Positions 35,378 through 43,388 of a stretch of DNA of 64,000 nt are shown here, piece by piece. The stretch is from assembly GCF_900074915.1 (NCBI RefSeq), contig NZ_LT222319.1, positions 4,745,001 to 4,809,000 on the forward strand. Direction: 5' to 3'. Source of the DNA: Pseudomonas cerasi (lineage in GTDB: Bacteria; Pseudomonadota; Gammaproteobacteria; Pseudomonadales; Pseudomonadaceae). Below the pieces are notes generated by a model that was not told the origin of the DNA, did not search any database, and worked only from the letters and a program-made list of their open reading frames with translations. Every line of letters begins with the position of its first letter. Within the stretch, counting starts at the first letter, position 1. A program made the position numbers and the translations under genes.

Positions 35378-36745
35378 TTACTCGAACAGCGCATCCAGGG
35401 CCTGTTCCAGTCGCGTAACGGCAATGATCTGCAAACCAGGTGGCGCCTCCTTTGGCGCGTTGCCCTTGGGCACGATGGCGCGTTTGAAGCCGTGCTTGGC
35501 GGCCTCCTTGAGGCGCTCCTGCCCACTGGGCACCGGCCTGACTTCACCCGACAGCCCCACCTCACCGAACACCAGCAAATCATGCGGCAGCGGACGATTG
35601 CGCAGGCTGGACATTACGGCTGCCATCAAGGCCAGGTCGGATGCGGTTTCCAGCACCTTCACCCCACCTACCACGTTGAGAAACACGTCCTGGTCGTGAG
35701 TGGGAATGCCGCCGTGGCGGTGCAGAACAGCCAGCAGCATGGCCAGACGATTCTGATCCAGACCCAGCGTCACGCGGCGCGGGTTGGACATATGACTGTC
35801 GTCCACCAGCGCCTGCACCTCCACCAGCATCGGCCGCGTGCCTTCCCAGGTCGCCATGACCACACTGCCCGGTACTTCTTCCTGCGCACGGGTAAGAAAG
35901 ATCGCAGACGGATTGGAGACTTCTTTCAGGCCCTTGTCGGTCATGCCGAACACGCCCAGCTCGTTGACCGCGCCAAAGCGGTTCTTCACCGCCCGCAGCA
36001 GGCGCAGGCGCCCGTCCGACTCGCCCTCGAAATACAACACGGTGTCGACCATGTGCTCAAGCACGCGCGGACCGGCCAAGGCGCCTTCCTTGGTGACGTG
36101 ACCGACCAGGAAGATCGCCGTGCCGCTCTGCTTGGCGTAACGCACCAGCAAGGCAGCGCTTTCGCGAACCTGCGACACGCCGCCGGGGGCCGACTGCAAC
36201 TGTTCGGTGAAAATCGTCTGGATCGAATCGATCACCATCACCTTGGGCTTCTCGACCTTGGCGGTGGCAATGATGGTCTCGATGCAGGTTTCGGTCATGA
36301 CCCGCAGCTTGTCCTGCGGCAGTCCCAGACGACGGGCACGCATGGCGACCTGCTGCTGGGATTCCTCACCAGTGACGTACAACGCGGGCATGCGCTGGGC
36401 AATGTTGCACAGCGTCTGCAAGAGGATCGTGGACTTGCCGATGCCGGGGTCACCGCCGATCAGCACCACCGAACCATCAACCAGGCCGCCGCCGAGCACC
36501 CTGTCCAGCTCGGTGGAGTTGGTGGAGAAGCGCGGAATCTCTTCGACACTGACCTCCGCCAGCGTCCTGATCTGCGCCTGGGAACCGGTCCAGCCGGTAC
36601 GCCCGGTAGGCGGCGCGGCGGCACCGCTTTCAATCATGGTTTCGACCAGTGTGTTCCAGGCACCGCATTCGCTGCACTGGCCCGCCCACTTGGGAAATGT
36701 CGCGCCGCACTCGGTGCAGCCGTACAAGCGTTTGGCCTTGGCCAT
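35378..36745 (-). CDS. radA: DNA repair protein RadA
   Basis: 455 aa, start at ATG 36745 (MAKAKRLYGCTECGATFPKW). Order of features: a C4 zinc finger (C-x2-C ... C-x2-C, ending CSECGAW), a RecA-like ATPase with Walker A GGDPGIGKST and Walker B VMVIDSIQTI, the RadA-specific KNRFG motif, and a Lon-like C-terminal domain with VGLSGEVRPVPSGQERLKEA. RadA is a branch-migration helicase in homologous recombination. It is convergent with the PilZ gene and divergent from mscL. Confidence 0.97.
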   Translation of the reverse strand: MAKAKRLYGCTECGATFPKWAGQCSECGAWNTLVETMIESGAAAPPTGRTGWTGSQAQIRTLAEVSVEEIPRFSTNSTELDRVLGGGLVDGSVVLIGGDPGIGKSTILLQTLCNIAQRMPALYVTGEESQQQVAMRARRLGLPQDKLRVMTETCIETIIATAKVEKPKVMVIDSIQTIFTEQLQSAPGGVSQVRESAALLVRYAKQSGTAIFLVGHVTKEGALAGPRVLEHMVDTVLYFEGESDGRLRLLRAVKNRFGAVNELGVFGMTDKGLKEVSNPSAIFLTRAQEEVPGSVVMATWEGTRPMLVEVQALVDDSHMSNPRRVTLGLDQNRLAMLLAVLHRHGGIPTHDQDVFLNVVGGVKVLETASDLALMAAVMSSLRNRPLPHDLLVFGEVGLSGEVRPVPSGQERLKEAAKHGFKRAIVPKGNAPKEAPPGLQIIAVTRLEQALDALFE

Positions 36746-36941
36746 GACAACCCCAGTCGTTAGAAAACGCCCATGATAACGCAGGTTGCAACACCTGCCA
36801 GTCGCAGGGCGACGACTGCTTTTGAAAACCGGATAAAACTTACGCGGACGACTCCGGTCGATTGAACGTGGCACGGGCGGCAGCAGTACGTCTGGGCTAC
36901 ACTCATCCGGATCAAATTTATCTGCTACAAGGAATTACCCC

Positions 36942-37388
36942 ATGAGCGTGCTTAAGGAATTCAAGGCATTCGCGGTCAAAGGCAACGTAGTTGATATGGC
37001 CGTCGGTATTATCATCGGCGCGGCATTCGGCAAGATCGTTTCTTCGTTCGTCGGCGATGTCATCATGCCGCCGCTGGGCCTGTTGATTGGCGGCGTCGAC
37101 TTCAGTGACCTGGCGGTCACCCTGCGCCCCGCGCAAGGGACCGCACCTGCGGTACTGCTGGCTTACGGTAAGTTCATCCAGACCGTTATCGACTTCATCA
37201 TCGTCGCGTTCGCGATCTTCATGGGCGTCAAGGCCATCAACCGCCTGAAACGCGAAGAAGCCAAAGCGCCTACCCTGCCGCCAACGCCCACCAAGCAGGA
37301 AATCCTGCTGAGCGAAATCCGCGACCTGCTCAAGGAGCAGAGCAAACCGGCAGCGCCCATTACCGTGGATCCTGCGCGTACGCCTTGA
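36942..37388 (+). CDS. mscL: large-conductance mechanosensitive channel MscL
   Basis: 148 aa, with AAGGAA before ATG 36942. N-terminal MSVLKEFKAFAVKGNVVDMA, first helix VDMAVGIIIGAAFGKIVSSF, periplasmic loop, second helix VIDFIIVAFAIFMGVKAINR, and the charged C-terminal bundle ILLSEIRDLLKEQ. It forms a pentameric inner-membrane pore that opens at high membrane tension, releasing solutes on hypo-osmotic shock. This is the counterpart to OpuC uptake elsewhere in the window. A 12-residue Pro/Thr-rich linker precedes the C-terminal helix. Confidence 0.98.
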   Translation: MSVLKEFKAFAVKGNVVDMAVGIIIGAAFGKIVSSFVGDVIMPPLGLLIGGVDFSDLAVTLRPAQGTAPAVLLAYGKFIQTVIDFIIVAFAIFMGVKAINRLKREEAKAPTLPPTPTKQEILLSEIRDLLKEQSKPAAPITVDPARTP

Positions 37389-37521
37389 TTGAGTGAGGCC
37401 TGCACCTGCGGGCCATCGCCCCCACGCAGCGCTTTTCAACCGCGATGTCACTGACGACGCAAATTGCGACGTAAGTGACGGCTGCGTCCTGGCGCTGATC
37501 CGCCTGACAAAGAAAAGCCGC

Positions 37522-37611
37522 GGTGTGACGCGGAGCGTCATGAACTGCATTCCCATGCGGAGCGTGAAGAACGATAGTTATGTGACTATCGTGCCAATGC
37601 TCGGCACGATA
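37522..37611. repeat. intergenic repeat island after mscL
   Basis: Units GTGTGACGCGGAGCGTCATG, GCATTCCCATGCGGAGCGTG, AGAACGATAGTTATGTGACTATCGTGCC and TGCTCGGCACGATAG match the island after prfC. Lies between convergent mscL and fpr. Confidence 0.65.
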
Positions 37612-37632
37612 GCCATAGCCAGCTGCCAGCCA

Positions 37633-38409
37633 TCACCAATACGTTTCCACCGCCACTTGCCCCGGCTTGCGTGACAGGCTCAAGCGCATCTCGCGCTGCT
37701 TGAGAATCGCCCGAGTGTCATCGATCATCTGCGGATTGCCACACAACATCACCCGCGAATGCTCCGGCGTGAGGGCAATACCGGCAGCGCGCTCCAGCTC
37801 TCCGTTTTCGATCAACTGCGTGATACGCCCATTCAATGCACCCGGATGCTGCTCGCGGGTCACCGTAGGCAAAAACAGAAACTTGTCCGCGTATTCAGCC
37901 AGGTACTCACGCTGCATCAGTTCGGCAATCAATTGCTGATAGGCCAGCTCGCGCGACTCACGAACGCTGTACACCAGAATCACCCGCTCGAACTTCTCCC
38001 AGACCTCGAAATCCTGAAGGATCGACAGAAACGGTGCGACCCCAGTGCCTGTGGATAACAGCCAGAGATCGCGACCGTCAATGAAACGATCCAGAGTCAG
38101 ATAACCAAACGCCTGCTTTTCCACCAACAGACTGTCGCCCTCACGCAAGCGGCTCAACTCGCTGGTGAATTCGCCATCCGGCACCACGATGGAAAAAAAC
38201 TCCAGAAACTCGTCGTGCGGTGAAGACACCATTGAGTAGGCACGCCATACGGTGGTGCCGTCGGCCTTGGTCACCCCGAGACGCGCAAACTGTCCGGCAC
38301 GAAAGCGAAAACCGGGATCACGCGTGGTACGCAGGGTGAACAGGTTCGCGGTCAGCGGCGTGACACGCTGCAGTGTCTGTCGGGTGAATTTGTCGTCACT
38401 GACGGTCAT
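37633..38409 (-). CDS. fpr: ferredoxin/flavodoxin-NADP reductase
   Basis: 258 aa, start at ATG 38409 (MTVSDDKFTRQTLQRVTPLT). FAD-binding RAYSMVSSP, a NADP-binding GTGVAPFLSIL, VMLCGNPQMI, and a C-terminal aromatic end ETYW that stacks on the flavin. This is the short bacterial Fpr subclass. It moves electrons between NADPH and ferredoxin or flavodoxin, commonly in oxidative-stress and iron-sulfur cluster metabolism. Position after mscL matches PA4615. The frame is open back to 38562, but the extra residues do not fit the family. Confidence 0.95.
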   Translation of the reverse strand: MTVSDDKFTRQTLQRVTPLTANLFTLRTTRDPGFRFRAGQFARLGVTKADGTTVWRAYSMVSSPHDEFLEFFSIVVPDGEFTSELSRLREGDSLLVEKQAFGYLTLDRFIDGRDLWLLSTGTGVAPFLSILQDFEVWEKFERVILVYSVRESRELAYQQLIAELMQREYLAEYADKFLFLPTVTREQHPGALNGRITQLIENGELERAAGIALTPEHSRVMLCGNPQMIDDTRAILKQREMRLSLSRKPGQVAVETYW

Positions 38410-38745
38410 GGTGCGCTTTGAACTCCTGAATATGGAAAGCAGCGCCCAGTGTCCCGCAAAGCAGGCTCGATAAACACCGGCTGTTTGTGATGGATTACCC
38501 GGCAACGGGCTCTGCAGCTTAGAGTATTTGGTTCTTGGATCAGCCCTTGCAGGGTCGAACATCCACAGAGCCGATTACCCCGACCCTTCTCGCGCGGGGG
38601 TTTCAGCCGACAGCCCCAGAACACGCTGCCAAGTGCCATCAGCCCATCCGTCCGGCTGATCCGCGCCACCACGGACTGCCATGTATTTGTCCCTAAACTG
38701 GATAAACACCCAGCAAGGTCTGTACACGTACTGCAAGGAGGCTAC
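38410..38745. other. 336-base intergenic region fpr / small LuxR gene
   Basis: Divergent upstream region of fpr (minus) and the HTH-only regulator (plus). A strong ribosome binding site AAGGAGG at 38735-38741 belongs to the latter. No repeat, RNA gene or convincing small gene is seen; promoters are not obvious. Confidence 0.4.
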
Positions 38746-38979
38746 ATGAACACGATGGACATAAATTTCTCACAGCCCTCGCCAGCAAAAAACCTGACTC
38801 AGAGAGAAATCGAAGTCCTCAAATGGTCCGCTGAAGGCAAAACAGCTGGCGACATCGCAATGATCCTCTGCCTGAAGGAGCGCACCATTCACTTCCACAT
38901 TGCCAGCGCCATTCAAAAAATGGGCGTTTGCAACAAGACGGCTGCCGCCGTACAAGCCGCGCTCAGCGGGATGTTCTGA
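38746..38979 (+). CDS. stand-alone LuxR-type HTH protein
   Basis: 77 aa made almost entirely of a LuxR/GerE DNA-binding domain: LTQREIEVLKWSAEGKTAGD, then LKERTIHFHIASAIQKMGV and NKTAAAVQAAL. The 14-residue N-terminus has no ligand or receiver domain. The helix sequence, including 'LKWSAEGKT' and 'NKTAA', is closest to quorum-sensing LuxR proteins such as QscR/RhlR, so it looks like the DNA-binding half of one. AAGGAGG directly before ATG 38746 shows it is made as such rather than being a random remnant. It could compete for lux-box-like sites. Partner unknown. Confidence 0.85.
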   Translation: MNTMDINFSQPSPAKNLTQREIEVLKWSAEGKTAGDIAMILCLKERTIHFHIASAIQKMGVCNKTAAAVQAALSGMF

Positions 38980-39108
38980 CAAAACGGGCAATCACCGCGT
39001 AATCAGACAGGTATCGGAACGAAAAAATACGTAAAATCGTCTGTCTCAGCGAGCCCACCTGTCATCGGCTCACTGACATACCTTCGATTGCACAGAGTTC
39101 TCCCGCCA

Positions 39109-40233
39109 ATGCCCCTGCTCATCAGTCCCTTCGCTGAACTTGATCTCATTCGCCAACCCGAGCAACAGGATGAGCCCCTGCAGGCCTTCGATGCCGCTGA
39201 CGAGTACCTGCTCAATCATGTTGCAGAAGCGGGGCTGAGCCTGCAAAGCCGGGTTCTGGTGCTCAATGACAGTTTCGGCGCGTTGGCGGCAAGTCTCGCG
39301 CCACATGCCACGGTGATCAGCAGCACCGACTCGTTTCTGGCGGCGCAGGGGCTGGAAAAAAATCTGGCACGCAACGGCATGAGCTACGACGCAGTACCGC
39401 ACATACCGGCCAGCGAAGCGTTGCAGGGGCCATTCGACTGGGTGCTGATCCGGGTGCCCAAGACCCTGGCGCTGCTCGAAGAGCAACTGATACGCCTGCA
39501 AGGTCAACTGGCCCCTGGCGCTCGGGTCATCGCTGCGGCAATGGTCAAGCACTTGCCGCGCTCGGCGGGCGACTTGCTGGAGGAATATGTCGGACCGGTC
39601 CAAGCCTCGCTGGCAGTGAAAAAAGCCAGGCTGTTGTTCGCCACGCCACAGCCCATGGAAGTGCGCACCTCGCCCTACCCGACGCGCTACCGGCTGGATG
39701 ATCCGGCCATCGAACTGCTCAACCATGCCAATGTGTTCTGCCGCGACGGACTGGACATCGGCACCCGCGCCTTCCTGCCGCATCTGCCGAAAAACCTTGG
39801 TACGGCAAGGGTCGCAGACCTGGGTTGCGGTAACGGCGTGCTGGCCATTGCCAGCGCGCTGGACAACCCGCAGGCGCACTACACGCTGGTCGACGAGTCG
39901 TTCATGGCCGTGCAATCGGCAGCCGAGAACTGGCAAGCGACGCTGGGGGATCGCGACGTACAGCTTCGCGCAGGCGACGGTCTGGAGATCCAGGAGCCTG
40001 ACTCGCTGGATGTGGTGCTGTGCAACCCGCCCTTCCACCAGCAGCAAGTGGTTGGCGACTTTCTTGCCTGGCGGATGTTTCTTCAGGCCCGGGCTGCTCT
40101 GGTGACCGGCGGGGCGCTGTATATCGTCGGCAATCGCCACCTGGGTTATCACACCAAGCTATCGCGCCTGTTCCGCGGCGTTGAGCAAGTCGCCGCCACG
40201 CCGAAATTCGTGATTCTGAAAGCCCGCAAGTAA
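39109..40233 (+). CDS. rlmG: 23S rRNA G1835 N2-methyltransferase RlmG
   Basis: 374 aa, start at ATG 39109 (MPLLISPFAELDLIRQPEQQ). Two tandem Rossmann-type halves. The N-terminal half is degenerate (LVLNDSFGALAASLA, which keeps the fold but not SAM residues). The C-terminal half is active, with the SAM motif VADLGCGNGVLAI and the catalytic motif VVLCNPPFHQ (NPPF). This duplicated layout is typical of RsmC/RlmG, and Pseudomonas members with this N-terminus are annotated RlmG (PA4627-like). It modifies 23S rRNA guanine in the cytoplasm. A terminator lies at the 3' end. Confidence 0.92.
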   Translation: MPLLISPFAELDLIRQPEQQDEPLQAFDAADEYLLNHVAEAGLSLQSRVLVLNDSFGALAASLAPHATVISSTDSFLAAQGLEKNLARNGMSYDAVPHIPASEALQGPFDWVLIRVPKTLALLEEQLIRLQGQLAPGARVIAAAMVKHLPRSAGDLLEEYVGPVQASLAVKKARLLFATPQPMEVRTSPYPTRYRLDDPAIELLNHANVFCRDGLDIGTRAFLPHLPKNLGTARVADLGCGNGVLAIASALDNPQAHYTLVDESFMAVQSAAENWQATLGDRDVQLRAGDGLEIQEPDSLDVVLCNPPFHQQQVVGDFLAWRMFLQARAALVTGGALYIVGNRHLGYHTKLSRLFRGVEQVAATPKFVILKARK

Positions 40234-40249
40234 CCCAGGCCCACGGCAC

Positions 40250-40288
40250 AAAAAAAGACCCCCTTGCCACGCGAGTGGCAAGAGGGTC
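40250..40288 (-). terminator. terminator at the end of the cio operon
   Basis: Stem GACCCCCTTGCCAC / GTGGCAAGAGGGTC (one mismatch, loop GCGA) with seven A on the left, i.e. a T run on the minus strand. It ends the cioAB transcript and faces rlmG. Confidence 0.85.
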
Positions 40289-40326
40289 GCAAAACGTGTC
40301 CGGAGGACACGAACGGGAATTCAGTA

Positions 40327-40494
40327 TCAGTGTGTCGTCAGGCCCGCTGCGCTCATGAACATGCGCATCAGGCTGGCCACGATGAACAGCGCAAATACGC
40401 TGCCCGCCCAGATTCCGACCAGCCAGGCCAGTCGTTGCCAGAGCGGCTTGCTCAGCGCCGGATCAGGATCGTGCATGGAATTCTTACCAGACAT
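40327..40494 (-). CDS. DUF2474 small membrane subunit of the cio operon (CydX-like)
   Basis: 55 aa, beginning MSGKNSMHDPDPALSKPLWQ. An ATG two codons upstream abuts AGGAG; the second ATG (40494) has seven-base spacing and is preferred. One membrane helix (LAWLVGIWAGSVFALFIVAS), preceded by the conserved KPLWQRLAW pattern and followed by a short periplasmic tail. DUF2474 genes regularly follow cioB, and the protein is assumed to be the small CydX-type subunit stabilising the oxidase. It lies 21 bases after cioB in the same operon. Confidence 0.85.
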   Translation of the reverse strand: MSGKNSMHDPDPALSKPLWQRLAWLVGIWAGSVFALFIVASLMRMFMSAAGLTTH

Positions 40495-40515
40495 CGTCAT
40501 TCTCCTCGGTTCGGA

Positions 40516-41523
40516 CTAGTGATAACCGTCTGCAGCCGTCACCTTGCCGCGGAACACGTAGTAGCTCCAGAAGGTGTAGCCCAGGATGAACGGAATGATG
40601 AACAGCGTGCCCACCAGCATGAAGCCCTGGCTCTGCGGCGGTGCGGCGGCTGCCCAGATCGATACCGAAGGCGGAATGATGTTCGGCCACAGGCTGATCC
40701 CCAGACCGCTGTAGCCCAGAAAAATCAGCAACAGGGTCAGCAGAAACGGCGTGTAGTGAGCATTGCGGGCCACCGCCTTGAACAGACCGTACATGGTCAC
40801 CAGCACCAGAATCGGTACTGGCATGAACCAGAACAGGTTGGGCGTGCTGAACCAGCGATGCGCGATATCAGCATGGGCCAGCGGCGTCCACAGGCTGACC
40901 ACGGCCATGACCGCGAGCACTGCAAGGGCCAGCGGACGTGCCAGATCATGCATCGCCTTCTGCAGCGAACCTTCGGTTTTCATGATCAGCCAGGTGCAGC
41001 CCAGCAGCGCATAGGCAACGATCAAGGCCAGCCCGCAGAACATCGGGAACGGCGAGAGCCAGTCCAGCGAGCCTCCGGCAAACTGGCGATCGACCACCGG
41101 AATGCCTTCAATGTAGGCGCCCAGTGCCACGCCTTGGAAGAAGGTCGCAGCCAGCGAGCCGCCAATGAACGCCTTGTCCCACCAGTGGCGCTTCAGCTCG
41201 GTCGCCTTGAAGCGGAACTCGAATGCCACGCCACGGAAGATCAGGCCCATGAGCATGAACATCAGCGGCAGGTACAGCGCAGACAGGACCACCGAGTAGG
41301 CCAGCGGGAAAGCACCGAACAATGCCGCACCGCCCAGCACCAGCCAGGTTTCGTTGCCGTCCCAGACCGGCGCGACGGTGTTCATCATCACGTCGCGGTC
41401 GGAGCTGTCCTTCATGAATGGGAAGAGAATCCCGATACCCAGATCGAAGCCGTCCATCACCACGTACATCATGATGCCGAAGACGATGATGACGGCCCAG
41501 ATCAGCGGAAGATCGATACCCAT
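40516..41523 (-). CDS. cioB: cyanide-insensitive terminal oxidase subunit II
   Basis: 335-aa membrane protein (MGIDLPLIWAVIIVFGIMMY) of the CydB/CioB family, with about eight helices. It pairs with CioA in the bd-type quinol oxidase. Family motifs include MDGFDLGIGILFPF and VMMNTVAPVWDGNETWLVLG. Three bases separate it from cioA, and a DUF2474 gene follows. Together they reduce oxygen with electrons from ubiquinol without pumping protons, and resist cyanide. Confidence 0.95.
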   Translation of the reverse strand: MGIDLPLIWAVIIVFGIMMYVVMDGFDLGIGILFPFMKDSSDRDVMMNTVAPVWDGNETWLVLGGAALFGAFPLAYSVVLSALYLPLMFMLMGLIFRGVAFEFRFKATELKRHWWDKAFIGGSLAATFFQGVALGAYIEGIPVVDRQFAGGSLDWLSPFPMFCGLALIVAYALLGCTWLIMKTEGSLQKAMHDLARPLALAVLAVMAVVSLWTPLAHADIAHRWFSTPNLFWFMPVPILVLVTMYGLFKAVARNAHYTPFLLTLLLIFLGYSGLGISLWPNIIPPSVSIWAAAAPPQSQGFMLVGTLFIIPFILGYTFWSYYVFRGKVTAADGYH

Positions 41524-41526
41524 GGC

Positions 41527-42966
41527 TTAAATCCCCTTGCCGAGCGGGTCAAGATTGCCGCCATCTTCTTCGCCTTCAACAGCAGCGGAGAGCGGACGGG
41601 CCGGTGTGCGTTGCTGGCCGGGACCACCGTGAGGCACATGTTCGACGTAGGCTTTCGGCCCTTTGCGAACCAGACGCATCATGTAGCCAAGACCTGTACC
41701 GAAGAGCACGAAGTAGACGACCACGAACAGCACCAGGGTGATGCTCATCTGCGCCACGCTGTGCCCGGACGACGCATCCGCGGTACGCATCAGGCCGTAC
41801 ACGACCCACGGCTGACGACCGATTTCGGTGGTGAACCAGCCTGCGAGAATCGCGATCAGGCCAGACGGCCCCATCCACAACGCCAGGTACAGGAACGGAC
41901 GCGAGTTATACAGCGTGCCGCGCTTGCGCAGCCACAGGCTCCACAGGCCGGTGAAGATCATCAGCATGCCGAGGGCGACCATGACCCGGAACGACCAGAA
42001 CACAATTGTCGAGTTAGGGCGATCCTCAGGCTTGAACTCCTTGAGCGCCGGCACCTGCTTGTCGAGACTGTGAGTCAGGATAAGGCTGCCCAGGTACGGA
42101 ATTTCCACCGCGAACTTGGTTCGTTCTTCCTTCATGTCGGGAATGCCGAACAGGATCAGAGGGGTCGGTTCGTCACCGACGTTCTCCCAGTGACCTTCGA
42201 TGGCCGCGATCTTCGCGGGCTGATGCTTGAGCGTATTCAGACCGTGGAAGTCACCGACGACAGCCTGGACAGGCGCCACCAGCAGGGCCATCCACATGGC
42301 CATCGAGAGCATCTTGCGTACCGCAGGAGTGTCACGGCCCCGCAACAGGTGCCAGGCAGCCGACGAACCGACGAAGAACGCCGTCGCCACGAATGCGGCA
42401 ATCGCCATGTGCGTCAGGCGATAAGGGAACGACGGATTGAAGACCACGGCGAACCAGTCAGTGGGAATGACCCGACCGTCAATGATCTCGAACCCTTGCG
42501 GCGTCTGCATCCAGCTGTTGGACGACAGAATCCAGAAGGTGGAGATCAGCGTGCCGATGGCGACCATTACCGTGGAGAAGAAGTGCAGGTTGCGGCCGAC
42601 ACGATTCCAGCCGAACAGCATGACGCCGAGAAAGCCCGCTTCGAGGAAGAACGCGGTCAGCACCTCGTAGGTCAGCAACGGGCCGGTCACAGCACCTGCG
42701 AAGTCGGAGAAGCGGCTCCAGTTGGTGCCGAACTGGTAGGCCATGACGAGCCCGGAAACCACGCCCATGCCGAAGTTGACAGCAAAAATCTTCGACCAGA
42801 AGTGGTACAGGTCACGGTAGACGTCATCGCGGGTCTTCAGCCACAGGCCTTCGAGCACAGCCAGGTAACTTGCCAGACCAATAGTGATGGCAGGAAACAG
42901 GATGTGAAACGAAATCGTGAATGCGAACTGGATCCGGGCGAGATCTATAGCCTCTAAACCGAACAT
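41527..42966 (-). CDS. cioA: cyanide-insensitive terminal oxidase subunit I (bd-type)
   Basis: 479 aa. The N-terminus MFGLEAIDLARIQFAFTISF is followed by FHILFPAITIGLA; the first His (residue 21) is the heme b595-type ligand. GWNRVGRNLHFFSTVMVAIG, NSSWM-like NSWMQTPQGF and GRQPWVVYGLMRT are CydA-family hallmarks. The Q loop is short, which distinguishes CioA from E. coli CydA. AGGAA precedes ATG 42966. An ANR/FNR-type site lies about 146 bases upstream. The operon is cioA-cioB-DUF2474. Confidence 0.95.
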   Translation of the reverse strand: MFGLEAIDLARIQFAFTISFHILFPAITIGLASYLAVLEGLWLKTRDDVYRDLYHFWSKIFAVNFGMGVVSGLVMAYQFGTNWSRFSDFAGAVTGPLLTYEVLTAFFLEAGFLGVMLFGWNRVGRNLHFFSTVMVAIGTLISTFWILSSNSWMQTPQGFEIIDGRVIPTDWFAVVFNPSFPYRLTHMAIAAFVATAFFVGSSAAWHLLRGRDTPAVRKMLSMAMWMALLVAPVQAVVGDFHGLNTLKHQPAKIAAIEGHWENVGDEPTPLILFGIPDMKEERTKFAVEIPYLGSLILTHSLDKQVPALKEFKPEDRPNSTIVFWSFRVMVALGMLMIFTGLWSLWLRKRGTLYNSRPFLYLALWMGPSGLIAILAGWFTTEIGRQPWVVYGLMRTADASSGHSVAQMSITLVLFVVVYFVLFGTGLGYMMRLVRKGPKAYVEHVPHGGPGQQRTPARPLSAAVEGEEDGGNLDPLGKGI

Positions 42967-43111
42967 AGGATGTTCCTCTCTCAGATGAAACCTGCTGCCG
43001 GCCGCAAGCCAACAGCGATTGCCCCCACGGTAATGAGTGCTTATGTTTCTTTATTCTGGCGTTTCCAATGGCGAAAACGCTGGTCGATGCACCGATCATT
43101 GCCTGAACGCA

Positions 43112-43125
43112 ATGATGCAGATCAA
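43112..43125 (-). promoter_or_regulatory. ANR/FNR-type binding site upstream of cioA
   Basis: Minus strand TTGATCTGCATCAT matches the TTGAT-N4-ATCAA consensus at nine of ten defined positions. ANR is known to influence cio expression in P. aeruginosa, so this is a plausible oxygen-responsive site. Confidence 0.6.
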
Positions 43126-43235
43126 TCGACCATCAAAGAGTAGTCCTGTTCAGCCATTAAAGTCGTGTGGTCTATTGTCGCGTGGCGGGTTGTCTCACCT
43201 GCACAGCGCTTGCAGATGCGGAGTCCTTCCGGGCA

Positions 43236-43370
43236 CCTATCGTTCCTCACACTCCGCGTGGGAATGCCGTTCGTGACGCTCCACGTCGTACCTGCGCCGC
43301 ACTGCCTGCGCAGGAGGATGTAGAGCGTCACGCACTGCATGCCAATGCAGAGCATTGGCATGATAGGCCG
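43236..43370. repeat. intergenic repeat island
   Basis: Contains CACCTATCGTTCCTCACACT, CCGCGTGGGAATGCCGTTCG, TGACGCTCCACGTCGTACC, AGAGCGTCACGCACTGCATG and GCATTGGCATGATAGGCC, inverted copies of the units at 8.0 and 49.8 kb. It sits at the 3' end of the molybdenum hydroxylase operon. Confidence 0.65.
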
Positions 43371-43388
43371 TTGGATTTGCGGTCGCTG

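Larger units (their letters stand above)
42967..43388. other. 422-base region upstream of cioA with a repeat island
   Basis: The cioA-proximal half holds its promoter region and the ANR-like site at 43112-43125. The distal half (about 43236-43370) is a repeat island. No gene is supported; open frames here are short and lack ribosome binding sites. Confidence 0.5.

Noticed and set aside
40264..42957. An 897-codon plus-strand open frame
   Set aside because: It is antisense to the clear cioA/cioB genes, is rich in His/Gln/Arg/Asp, has no family resemblance, and arises from the GC-rich codon bias of the real genes.
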